64,000 nucleotides of DNA, from the NCBI RefSeq assembly GCF_016545825.1, contig NC_052615.1, positions 27,959,088 through 28,023,087 of the forward strand, written 5' to 3'. How positions within the stretch are numbered: position 1 is the first letter of the stretch; each line of letters begins with the position of its first letter. The stretch is from Eucalyptus grandis. Taxonomy: Eukaryota; Streptophyta; Magnoliopsida; Myrtales; Myrtaceae. The notes under the pieces are model-generated. The model saw nothing but the letters and a program-made list of their open reading frames with translations. It ran no database searches and had not been told where the DNA came from. The translations under genes were made by a program, and so were the position numbers. Shown in pieces: positions 33,461 to 44,261 of this stretch.

Positions 33461-36152
33461 TGTTGCGACCTATTTTTCGAGTGCACCATCTAAAACTAGG
33501 TTAATGGACTAGTAAGTTTTTAAATTTAGCTCGGGCTCTCCCAAACCCATACCAATTCGCGACTTAAATCTAAATTTTTAAATATGCAAGTGGATTTTAT
33601 CTAGGAGTCGCCACTAATCGATTTATGGTAGGTCGATTAGACACCTAAGTAAAATAAATTGAAATTTATTTTACTCCTACGAACTAGAGACTAAGGATAC
33701 GGGAACTTGGTGATACTAGATTTCTCTAATGCCCTTTCGGTACCATTTCTTTTTAATTTTCAAAATATTTCTGCAAGCATCTTGGATTTATTTTAACCTA
33801 AATTACTATTATGCAAAAAAGGTGATCACACAGATGCTCAAACATTCAATAAATAAATTGCATCACATCAAGCAAATAATTTTTTTTTTTGGGTTTTCTT
33901 GAAAATTATAATGACTTAATCTTATTAATATTATTATGCAACCTAGTTATTATGCACCTCATGACCTAACTTCACTAATGAACAAATTCTGATTAAATTT
34001 TCATATTATGCAAACTAGTTAACATGCACCTAGTATTTTTGCATTTTTTTTTATTGAAATTCAGAATTTATGAAAACCCTAATTAATCTATCTAAAAAGG
34101 GATAATCTTCCAATTTATTCTAGGGATTAATTTGACTTAAACCCTATCTTTTCTTAGAAAATTATTTTTTGGAAAAATGACATAATTAAAATGTGCGAAC
34201 ACTATCTAAAACCCTAAAGAATTTGTTTAGGTTCAACCCTAACTTATTTCTAAAAATGCAATCCTAGAAATGTAATCCTAAGAAAATTCTAATTTACTAA
34301 ACCTAAATGTCTGATTTACTAAACCTATATGCTCATGCAGAATTTTGATTTTTTTGATTTTTTGATTTTTTTAAAGGATAAGTAATTATTAAATAAATAT
34401 TAAATATAAACTATCAACAAAAATAAAGGATTAAAATAATCGAAAAAATAACCTGTTGTCTCATAGGTCAAATTAACGATTATCCTAACACTAATTATCA
34501 CGACAAAGATCCCAAAATAATTAAAAATCTAATCCGAAGTCTTACGGATCAAATTAATAATTATAATGATTTAACAATTGAAATTCTACCGAAAGCCCAA
34601 AAATTAATATAATTAAAAAAAATAATCCGATGTCTCTCGGATTAAATTAATAATTATAATAATTCCGGACAAAATCCTAGCGGATAATGCCTACAAGATT
34701 TATGAAATGAAAATTGACATCCATTGTTCCAATTTAAATAACTAAACTAAAAAATGAATAAAATAAAGTAAAATAAATGAAAAATAAAGATAAAACTAAA
34801 CCACCTAAGGGGAACTGAGGAGGACGGCAGCGTGATGGAAGTAGGCATGGGCGAGCAGCTCGTAGGCAATGGGGCGCGGGCTGAGGCGTGGCGGCGGAGT
34901 TGCGGACGTCGCTGGTGTAGGTGTGGGTGAGGCGGCGGGAGGGTGGTGTTGCTGGTGCTCGGGCGAAGGCTAGCGAGCTACGGTTCGGAGCTAAGTCGTT
35001 GACTAGCGAGGGGTAGCAGCAGGCGGGTGTGTCGACAACTGCTAGGTTCGCCGGAAGGAGGCTCGGAGGTGGTGCTATAGCTAGTGATCAAGGAGTAGAG
35101 GCTTGCCCGCGTCGGCGCGGTGCCGGGCGATCAATGGCAATGAGCAAGCTGCTGCTGGTGCTCGCGGGTTGCGGCGGCAAAGAGTGCAGTGACGTTGCGT
35201 GGGTTGGGGGGCATCACGGTGGCAGGCTTCGGCTACGAGAGGGCTCGCGGGTGCTGCGGGTCGCAGGTTGCTGCGCGGTGGTGCTTGCGGGTGCTGGTGC
35301 GTGGAGCAGTGACACAGCAGCAACATCGAACAGGCAGAGGTGGCGTGGCGCTGGCATCGGCAGAGGCGTGTTCGGAGCAGGGCTCAAGTAGTTGGTGGAG
35401 GTGCGGAGGAGGCCGGCGTCAGGATGGTCAGCAGCAGATAGCGGGCGCAGAGACGCGGCGGTGGGCATCGGAGGCGTGCGGTGGCGGCGTCGAGGGGTTG
35501 CTGCATCCGCGGCAAGGCGTGGCGACGGTGCTCGCGGTGGCGCGGCGAGCGGGCTTCGGGGGGTTCGATCAACGGTGGCCGCGCAAGCATCGGCGGGGGT
35601 GAACCGGTAGCAATAGCGGAGGCGAGCTCGTGTAGAAGAAGACCGATTTTCTTCTTTTTCTATTTTTTTTTCTCTCCTCTCACGTCCCCTCACGTCTCTC
35701 CTCCCGCTACTCGCTAACTTTTTCTTTCCTCTGTATTTGTCAGAAGAGAAAGGAGAGGCTGGCCCTTTTCGATGACAAGGGGTTTCCTTTCTTTTTTTCT
35801 TACACGAATTCCCTCTTCGCACCAATTCTCTCAATTTTTCGAAAATCGCCCCCTTTGTCATGAAAAATGAGCCTCTATTTTATAGTGATTCAAAATGGTC
35901 TCTTTACATGGCATTTCCCAAGTTACCATTTCTTGTCACATTAAATCAAATCTGTATGATTTGGCAATCAGCTCAATTCTTGCCCATTTTTCACTTGATT
36001 TCAAAATTGTTCTTTGTATTTAACAAAATCCGACATCCATCGAATTCCATATTTCCTTGCATAATTCAATCAAATCAATTTCCCCCATTTTCATTTTTTC
36101 CTTTTTATTTGTTCAAAATGCAATTGTATTTTTCCAAAATTAGGTGTCAACA
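33461..36152 (-). repeat. Right LTR (5' LTR of the minus-strand element)
   Basis: Plus-strand ends TGTTGCGACC...GGTGTCAACA. It is collinear with the left LTR and carries no nested insertion. The GC-rich block (about 34810-35630) gives long spurious open frames on both strands. Confidence 0.9.
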
Positions 36153-36157
36153 ATAAC

Positions 36158-38672
36158 AAAGCACTTTTGTGAGGGGTAGACAAATTCAAAATAATATTTT
36201 GATTGTGCAAGAAGTACTTCATAGGTTGCGAACGTGTGAGAGGAAAAGTAAGTTCCAAGCTATCCTAAAGCTAGATATGCAAAAGGTGTATGATCGGATT
36301 AAATGAGACTTCCTCCAAGAATGTTTAATCAAGATGGGGTTCTGTCATAAGTGGGTACAATTGGTGATGCAATGTGTTTCAACGGTTTTCTTCATCATAA
36401 ATTTCAATGGGGAATCTTTGCCTTTCTTCAAGCCAACACGAGGGGTTCGATAAGGTAATCCGTTATCCCCTTATCTCTTTATTTTAGTGGCAAACGTCCT
36501 CTTTCACTTGATAAAACAAGCGATAGCAAATGGTACACTTCAAGGAATTAAGCTTAATAGCAGTTGCCCTACTCTATTACATTTGCTATTTGCTGATGAC
36601 TCTATATTCTTTCTCAATGGTACCATGTTGGAATGTCAAAATCTGGTGGCTATTCTACACCAATATTGTTTTGCATCAAGTTAGGCTATTAATCTCAATA
36701 AATCAAGAATATATTTCAGTAAAAGCTGCCCAATGAATCTAAGAAGAAATATAGCTTCAGAGTTAAGAGTTCCAGAAATTAAGAAAACGGGAAAGTACTT
36801 AGGAATTCCCTCGGATTGGGGAGTCTCAAAGAAAGATATGTTCGCCTAGATTCTTGCCAGAGTTAACATGAAGTTGGAAAGCTGGAATGATAACTTGTTG
36901 TCAAAAGCATGGAAGAAAATATTGATTTAATCAATGGTGCAAACCATTCCTCAATATGCAATGTCCATTTTCAAAATCCTTATTTCAATTTGCAAAGCTA
37001 TTGAGAAGAAAATTGTCAATTTATGCTGGAAAAATAGTAACAAAACTGCTGGGGTTCATTGGAAAAAAATGGGAAACTTTAAAACTTTGAAACTTAGGAA
37101 GGATGAGAGGGGTTTTGGCTTCAAAGATTTACTAGCTTTCAATAAAGCTATGTTAGGGAAGCAAGCTCGACATATTTCACAGCACCCTCAGTCCCTTTTA
37201 AACCAAGTGATGAAGGGCCTTTATTATCCACAAAGTGAGTTTTGGAAAGCTGGTAAAGGTTCTCGACTTTCGTGGGGATGTCAAAGCATTATCTTGAGAA
37301 GAGACTCTATATCTCCGCAAGTTATGTGGTCGGTTGGGAATGGTAAGAAAATCTCGATTAGAGAGGATAAATGGTTAAATAGTGGAACTATTGGCAGCCC
37401 AGCAACAAAAAATGAGCCAATTAAAGTGGGCGCATTAATAGAACAAAGGACTGGAAAATGGAATGAACCAATGGTAAGGTCATTGTTTGATGATCAAAAA
37501 GTGAATGAAATTATTGCAACCCCTATTAGACTACCTAATACAGACGATAAACTAGTATGGATTAACAAGTCAGGATCCTATACAGTGAAAGGTGGTTATT
37601 TCACCACTAGAGAGAGATCAGTCAGCCCACATACAACAATAGCAACTTCATCTCACCAAAATATATTTGGCACTCTGGAACTCCACCCAAAGTTAAACTA
37701 TTTTTATGGAATGCATGTCAAAATGTAGCCTACACTAGACAACTTGCACATGAGAAGAATAGTACCTGACGCATTATGCCCTATCTGTAAACAGGAAGCC
37801 AAAACCATTGAACATACTTTGTTGCTCTGCCCATGGACAGCTCGGATATGGAGCGTTATCCCCCTACAAATCAAAATTACAAGAATCGGGTTAACAAGAC
37901 TCGATAAATGGCTGCATATGTTAAAAGAAGACCCATGAAGTCTTAAGTTTGATTTAACCACTACAACCCTGTGGTGTATTTGGAAAGACATGAACCATTT
38001 CATCTTCGGACAATGTCTCCTACACCCACAACAAATGTTGTTCAAGGCCATAGCTTTACACGAAAACTGTCACTTAGAATAGAAAATCAAAAGGAGAGAA
38101 GAAAAGTGAGGCCCGAACCTACAGATGGCAACCCCCGACCTCAAATACGCTGAAAATTAACATAGATGCCTCCTTTGCCTAGAACGAAGGCGCAACATCA
38201 TATTTCAAAGAGAACAAGGAAGCGGATGAACATTAAGGGATCCATCACCTGCATCTATCGAGATTCCAAGGGTTGACTGGTAGACGGCTTCTCCAAGATG
38301 GTGGCGGCATCCTCGGCGGAACAGGCGGATGCTCTTGCTCCTTGAAACCCTAGAGTTCTTCTCCACCAGATCTAATCTAAGTTTGCAAGTACATTCTGAC
38401 TGTTTATAGCTCATGCAAGGAGTTCTGGCTTCGATAGAGATAAACTGGGAAGTGGAGGCTATTGTGGACCGGGTCAAGACTAAGTTAAAGGAATTTCCAG
38501 GCCTATCTCTAGCCCATTGCAGCAAGGAATCCAATAGAACAGCAAATTGGCTTGCAAAAGCCCAAAGATCTAACTGTCTTCCTAGTAATTGGGTAGCTAA
38601 TCCCCCACTTGCCCTCTTTGATTTATTATGCGCTGATGCTTTTGATGTATTTGCTTCAAACTTGTCTAAGTA
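36158..38672 (+). pseudogene. LINE ORF2, second part: RT, zf-RVT-like region and RNase H
   Basis: Continues the RT interrupted at 21016: LDMQKVYDRI (about 36270), RGVR then PLSPYLF (about 36440), catalytic FADD (36589-36600), GKYLGIP (about 36793) and QTIPQYAMS (about 36945). A long open stretch, 36934-37728, holds WKNSNKTAGVHWKKMGNF, GFKDLLAFNKAMLGKQAR and the zinc-knuckle-linked region LVWINKSGSYTVKGGYF. RNase H follows in broken frames from 38150, ending FDLLCADAF at about 38650. Stops replace Glu or Gln after YDRIK (36304) and in RGVR (36450). The family matches the 5.3-7.7 kb LINE closely. Confidence 0.9.
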
Positions 38673-38727
38673 AATCAATAGTAATTGTATTTTCGACCAA
38701 AAAAAAGAAAGAATTGTATGCTTATTT

Positions 38728-40022
38728 GAAACTGACATACATGGAAGAATTTATAACCCAAACAAATTTAGAGTGCGAGCTGGGCATATGGGACAACAAT
38801 ATATTTCTGTTATGGGTAAGCGTTGGTTGGCAAGTATATATCATTTTATTGATGAATAGGCATAGTGTAGGTTGATTTTGGCTTTCTCAAGTGAGTGATA
38901 CTATTTTTTCTATGAGTTTATAAACTCATGTTGTGAAAGTTACAAAGATTTGATATATAATAAATTATTGAAAGTATGTTTTGTTGCATAAAATCTGGAT
39001 CGAACATTTATTATGATTTGGTACTTGTAAATGGTTTACCAAATGTTTTTGGAAAGTTATTGCAAAAGGTTTTATATATGTATTGATTTGTGACCTTGGT
39101 TTATGAAATGTGTTGTAAAAGTATGAGAAATTTACTTTAGTTTAAGAAACGAGTTTTGAAATGATTTGAGAAATGCTTTATGAAAAATATTTATGGTGAA
39201 TGAGTCGAGTTGCAGAAAGATTGTATGTCTTGATTTGTGAAACCTATATTTTGGTTTGGCTTTGTGAATTGTGGAGTGTTGTGGATTGGTGTTAATGCTC
39301 AACATTGCTATAAGCCAAGTGAGGGGCTTATGGATATGTCCATATTAATGTAAAATATCATTGTGGGTGGAGCCACCGGCTAATAGTATGTGGAGACCTA
39401 ACTAAGAGGAGAATCTTGATTGCCTTGTTTTCAGGCGTTGTGTCATGATCATGATTTGATATTAAACAAAAGATTAATCGATGGATGAATCATCAACATG
39501 TAGTTTCATATGAGATGGATTAATGGGATAGACCATTAGTGTGTGAAATGAAATTAACTAATGGAATGGACTATTGATGTGTGTTTTTATAAGATTGATT
39601 AGTAGAATAGACCATTGACGTATATTTTTAAGAGATGACTAATGGACTGGACTATTGATGTTTGCTTATTATTATCTTGAATATTTCTTCTTTGAACATA
39701 TTATGGTTAAAGTAAGAAATATTGCATTTTGGTCTTGAAATTTTGTTAAATTTCTCAATTTGGTGAAAATGAATTATGTTTGCGTTTTAAATGTGCATAA
39801 TGATTACTCGATATGCTTAGAAAAAATATATTACTCACCGGGCCGTGATAGCTCATTTCTTTCGTCTTATTATGTTTTTCAAGTTTTTCAATTAGTGTCC
39901 ATTAGAGCGACAGTGTCATCATAAGGAATTTCAGGAGCTAGACTTTGGGTGATTTGAGGTTGTGTCTTTCGAGTGGAAGGACGACTATGTCACCCCCATC
40001 CTTATATGATTTGGGGTGTGAC
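38728..40022. repeat. Probable LTR fragment that hosted the LINE
   Basis: AT-rich DNA with plant LTR style: a degenerate repeat of about 41-45 bp around ATTAATGGAATGGACCATTG (39512-39664, four copies), ATTACTCACCGGGCCGTGATA near 39831, and an end TATGTCACCCCC...GGGGTGTGACA at 40022. The upstream half should lie before 17590, but I could not find its TG start, so the boundaries are uncertain. Confidence 0.4.
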
Positions 40023-40577
40023 AGCAAGGAAGAAAACTAAGGATTCAAATGGCCAACTCAAATCAACCATGGCAACCACTAGCAAAGGGAACTATAAAGA
40101 TCAATATAGATATAGCTTACTTTGAAGGAACAACTGAAGTTGCAGTCGCCAGTGTATGTGGAGATACGTTCGGCCGCCTAGTCGGTAGCTTTGCTTGATC
40201 GGGCCAGGTTTCATCTGTGACACAAGCTGTGAAGCAAGAGCCTCGATTGAAGCCCTAGTTTACTTCAAACACCAATTTGAAGACTCTCCGAAAGTCGAAT
40301 TAAATCACTTTTATCTAGAAGAGCAGTTGCTAATCAAGGATTGCCTGGACCTCCTTTCGATCCAACCCACATATTACTCTAGCCCATTGTCTCAGGTTGT
40401 CTAATTTCATTACAGATTTGATTGCGAAAGCTCAGAGATTACATAGCCTTTCTCATCATTGGCTTTTTGTCCCGCCTCGACCCCTTTGGGCTTTGCTATG
40501 TTTAGATGCCCCTCTCATGGATTTTTTTAAACTCATATTAGTAATGATATATACCTCTATTTGACCAGAAAAAAAAA
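40023..40577 (+). pseudogene. Fourth LINE remnant: RNase H end
   Basis: Reads PWQPLAKGTIKINIDIAYF (about 40063-40120), a broken middle, then the tail typical of this family (LIAKAQRLHSLSHHWLFVP, PLWALLCLDAPLMDFFK) and a poly(A) end after TTTGACCAG (40560-40577). Several stops and frame changes. Its upstream part is missing, probably because the LTR ending at 40022 is inserted in it. Confidence 0.75.
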
Positions 40578-40808
40578 TTTAAAAATAGCACAACGGAGCT
40601 TTTAAGGCCCCATTCAAAGCTGAAGTTGGCCCATGTTAATGGGAAATCCAACCGGTTATAGATTAGGTTGTTAAAACCCAAAAAAAAAAGAATTAGCTTC
40701 CAATAGATTAGACCTCCTACCCTCCTCAAAGCTTTTAGGAGTTGCTTTGCTATGAAGCTAATGAGATGCATTCACAAGCTTTATTCAAGTGAATGAATAC
40801 GTTATTTA

Positions 40809-41716
40809 GGGCGTGCATGGAAACGCTCCAAAGAAGTGTTTCCGGAACACTTCTATACGGATTTTGTTCCGGGAACAAAAAAGAACAGAAACTCATTTGG
40901 TTGCGTTTGTTCTTTTTTTTTTTTGTTCCGGAACAAAATAAGAACAAAAAAAAAAAAAAGAAACAACAAATTGTTGTTTCTTGTTCCCAGAAAACAAAAA
41001 TGAAGAAACGTTTCTCTTCTCTCTCTTCTTCTTCTTTCTTCTTCTTTTCTTCTTCTTTTTTTCTTCTTTTTTTCTTTTGCCGGTCACCGGCCTCGGCCAT
41101 GGCCGGTGGCGGCCCGAGGGCCGGCGACCCGTCGAGGGTCGGCGCCTCGTCGGAGCCTGTCCCCCCCGAGGCCGAGCTCGGCCTCGCCGGATCCGGGCGA
41201 GCCCGAGCTCCCCGGCCAAGGCGAGGCTCGGCCTTGCTCGAGGGGAGATCTTCGGCTAGGGTTCCGGCGAGGGGCTCCGGAGGACGGTGCGATGGCGGCG
41301 CGGCACTAGAGGCTTCGGGATCGGGACGGCGTCGAGCTGCGGGCTTCGGGCGCGGGTGCTCGGCTCCGACGGCGGGCGGCTCGGCTCGCCCGCCCGGGCG
41401 CGGTGCCGAGCCTCCTTTGGCGGGGGCGAGCTTGGGCTCGCCTAGATCCGGCGAGCCTCGCCGTGGCCGGGCAAGGCCGCCGACCCGAAAGAAGAAAGAA
41501 ATAAAAAGAAAGGAAAAATGGAAAATAAAATAAAAATATTAAAAAATTAAAAGAAACAAAAAAAGAATAAAATTTAACCAAACGTGTTTCTACTCATTTT
41601 TTATTCCTGGAACAAACGTTACCAAACGCGTTCTTTTGTTCAAAAACCGTTCCCGGAAGAAACACTTTTTTTTATTTTTCCTAGAACAAAAAGAATAGAA
41701 ACGTTACCATTCGCAC
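40809..41716. mobile_element. MITE-like foldback element, copy 1
   Basis: Left end GGGCGTGCATGGAAACG and right end CGTTACCATTCGCAC are imperfect inverted repeats, with TTA at 40806-40808 and 41717-41719. The outer parts are AT-rich with AACAAAAA/TTTTTGTT motifs. The core (about 41085-41490) is very GC-rich with GGCCGG, GAGGCC and their complements. The two arms fold back on each other (CGGCCATGGCCGG near the left, GGCCGGGCAAGGCCG near the right). The long open frames here (for example 40793-41533) are low-complexity readings of the core and are not genes. Confidence 0.75.
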
Positions 41717-41719
41717 TTA

Positions 41720-42420
41720 GGGTGCGTTTGGTAACGTTTCGTTTAAATTGTTTCGGGAACAAAAATAAAAAAAGTATTTGTTTAGGGAACAATTTTTGAA
41801 CAAAAAATGCGTTTGGTAAATCTATTCGAAATATAAAAAATAGAAACACGTTTGGTAAATTTGTATAATTTTTATTTCTTTTAATTTTTAAATATTTTTA
41901 TTTTATTTTTCTATTTTCTTTCTTATTTTTCTTATTTATTTTTCCTTTGTTTTCTTTTTTTCTTCTTTGGCCGGTCGCGGGCCTCGGCCATGGCCGGTGG
42001 CCGGCCGGCAAGGGCCGGCGGCCTCGCCGGGCCACCGCAGCTACGCCGACAGCGGTGGCCGGGCAAGGCCGAGCCTCGCCGGGCCAGGCGAGCTCGGCCT
42101 CGCCGGATCTGGGCGAGGCCGCCGGCCCTCGTCGGCCGGTCGCCTGCCATGGCCAAGGCCGGCGACCCTGCCAAAAAAAAAAGAAAGAAAAAAGAAGAAG
42201 AAAAGAAAAAAAATAAAAAGAGAAGTGTTTCTAAATTTTGTTAAAGCAAGAAACAACTTTTTTGTGTTTCTTGTTTGTTTCTTTTTTGTTCTTGGAACAA
42301 AAGAACAAAAAAAAAGGTAAACGCACCCAAACGCGTTTGCATTCGTTTTTTTGTTCCCAGGAACAAAAAACAGAAATTTCTGTTCTTGGGAACAGAAATA
42401 GGGTGCAGCCAAACGCACCC
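41720..42420. mobile_element. MITE-like foldback element, copy 2 (adjacent to copy 1)
   Basis: Ends GGGTGCGTTTGGTAACG and GCCAAACGCACCC form a clear 12-bp terminal inverted repeat. TTA flanks both sides (41717-41719 and 42421-42423); the left TTA is shared with copy 1. The GC-rich foldback core lies at about 41968-42170. The TTA target and G-rich terminus suggest PIF/Harbinger (Tourist-like) origin, by inference only. Confidence 0.82.
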
Positions 42421-43161
42421 TTACTAACCCAAAAAAATGACGCAAATAATTATCATATGTTAAAAGGAATTGCGATTTACGATGTTGGACATTTGCTTAC
42501 AATGTGATGAAGATGGTTGCAATGAATCAATATTAAGTATTTGCTAATTTTGTGGATATTGAAAAATATATATATTAATTTTAATTGCTTTTATCACTTT
42601 GGAAAACGAATCGGTTAAAACATCTTTATTTTAACAACAATATATAACTAGACATTTTCGATTGCTAAAAAATTATTTTTCATTAACTCACTTTGCTAAA
42701 CGATGTAAACAATTAAAATTAAGAAAATATATTTCCAAGATGTTTATTTTCCAGATTTGGATATCAATGAAAGTTGTAACTTTTTTATGAGTCAAAAAAA
42801 GTTTGGGCCAAAATTAGAACTCCAACTAAAGTTGTTGCTCTTTTATAAGTCAAAAAAAGGTTGAGGCCCATATTGGTTCTTGTGTTAAAGTGAAGCTTTT
42901 TTTATGAGATAAAACACAAGTTTGGACCATAGTTGAGACTCAAGCTAAAGTTGGTGCATTTTAAGGGAATTCGACACTTTCTTAAAGGGACAATTTCGTA
43001 CTTGATCTTCCATCTTTTATAATTGATACAATTGAGTATTCAAACTCTTGTTTTGTGAAGTTCTCCATTTTGTTCAATTTGTTCAATCAAATCATTCTCT
43101 TGATTGATTTGGGTAAGAACATATTTTGGTGGCAGTATTACCACAATCGCTCAGTTAATTA
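42421..43161. other. AT-rich intergenic DNA with a degenerate 58-60 bp tandem repeat
   Basis: From 42770 a unit beginning AAAGTTG, with TTTTATGAGTCAAAAAAAG and GTTTGGGCC inside, recurs at 42770, 42828, 42887 and partly at 42947. No gene recognised. Confidence 0.65.
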
Positions 43162-43833
43162 GAGTGCGTTTGTTTGCGTTTTTGTTTAAAAATTGTTAGG
43201 GGAATGAAATAGAAAAAGTGTTTACATTCAGGGGAACAATTTTTGAACAAAACAACGCGTTTGGTAAACTTGTTAGGGAATAAAAAATAAACGAAACATG
43301 TTTGGTAAATTTGGATAATTTTTATTTCTTTTATTTTTTCTATTTTTTCTATTTTTTCCTTTTTTTTTTTTTTCTTTTTCATTTTTTTTTTCTTCTTTTG
43401 GCCGGTCGCGGGCGGGTCGGCCTCGCCTTGATCCGGCGAGGCCGAGGCTCGCCGGCCGCCGGGCGAGGTCGGCCTCGCCGGATCCGGGCGAGATCGAGGT
43501 CGCCCGGGCCGGCGCGAGGTCGGCCTTGCCGGCCATGGCGAGGCCGAGGCGGCGGGGACGGCGAGCCTCGGCCTCGCCGGGGCGGCGAGCCTCGCCGTGG
43601 GCCGGCGAGCCTCGCCGTGGCCGGGCGAGGCCACAGGCCCTCGTTGGCCGGTTGTCGACGCGTAGGGCCTCGGCCATGGCCGAGCAACCGGCCAAAAGAA
43701 AAAGAACAAGAAAATAAGAAAAAAAGTGTTTTAAACAAAACACAAAATTTGTGTTTTTTTGCTTTTTTTTTCTTTAAACAAAAGAACTAAAAAGGTGTTT
43801 AAAAACAAAAAAGAAATACAAACAAACGCAGCC
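43162..43833. mobile_element. MITE-like foldback element, copy 3
   Basis: Left end GAGTGCGTTTGTTTGCG, right end AAACAAACGCAGCC, with TTA at 43159-43161 and 43834-43836. The GC-rich core (about 43400-43690) has repeated GGCGAGCCTCGCC and GGCCGG motifs. Same architecture as copies 1 and 2. Confidence 0.8.
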
Positions 43834-43836
43834 TTA

Positions 43837-44198
43837 GCAAACATAGCTCAGGCAAGGACCAAGGACCCTTATCATATGCAACGTGCTCTTGACAAGACGA
43901 ATGATTAGTATTGCCACAGCTCTTTGCCCCCATAACTTTTTGGCATCACTTGGTCGCCCTCTTCACTTTCTCCTTCGGTTCGTCCTCTTTCAATCCAGCC
44001 ACGCGACAAGAGAGATTTTACGCCAAAGAAGAAGGAGGACTCGATTGCACGAGTTTAATTTATCAGAGGACTCAATTGTATATTATTAAAATTTAAAGAG
44101 GGCCAAAAATGAAATTATGACCTTAAGAATAATCACAGATTCACATGTACTTTCCTCTCTAGCTCCAAACATCAACAGTCATCTCCTTCGTAACATTC
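43837..44198. other. Intergenic DNA upstream of HLB1
   Basis: Mixed sequence without a recognised gene. It probably includes the HLB1 promoter, but no clear TATA box at a convincing distance was found. Confidence 0.4.
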
Positions 44199-44210
44199 TT
44201 GTTTAACAGA

Positions 44211-44242
44211 TCTCCCTCTCTCTCTCTCTCTCTCTCTATCTC
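44211..44242 (+). repeat. CT microsatellite in the HLB1 leader
   Basis: (TC)n tract 20-50 bp before the first ATG of HLB1, within the presumed 5' UTR. Confidence 0.85.
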
Positions 44243-44261
44243 TGTGGATCCGCCATTGCCA

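Larger units (their letters stand above)
21022..36152 (-). mobile_element. Gag-only (non-autonomous) LTR retrotransposon inserted in the LINE
   Basis: LTRs at 21022-26930 (left, itself interrupted) and 33461-36152 (right, 2692 bp). The TSD ATAAC is at 21017-21021 and 36153-36157. On the minus strand the element begins TGTTGACACC and ends GGTCGCAACA/GGTCGCGACA. A primer-binding-like site lies just inside the right LTR and a purine tract just inside the left LTR, which sets minus orientation. The only coding trace in the 6.5-kb interior is a gag gene; protease, RT, RNase H and integrase are absent. A Ty3/gypsy Tat/Ogre-like relationship is inferred from the LTR ends, the tRNA-Arg-like primer site and the gag knuckle. 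Confidence 0.9.
17607..38710 (+). mobile_element. Near full-length L1-type LINE with 17-bp TSD, split by a nested LTR retrotransposon
   Basis: Target-site duplication GAATTGTATGCTTATTT at 17590-17606 and 38711-38727, perfect over 17 bp although 21 kb apart. The LINE halves are 17607-21021 and 36158-38710, together about 5.97 kb. They hold a 5' UTR, gag-like ORF1, endonuclease, RT and RNase H, and end in TTTTCGACC plus A-rich tail. The reading of RT passes from ...NRLKPLL before the gap to ...RTCERK and LDMQKVYDRI after it, which proves both halves are one element. Many stops and frameshifts show that it is long dead. Confidence 0.93.

Noticed and set aside
40793..41533. 246-codon open frame and others in the MITE cores
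   Set aside because: Low-complexity reading of GGCCGG/GAGGCC foldback DNA. The same kind of frame appears in every copy, in shifting phase.
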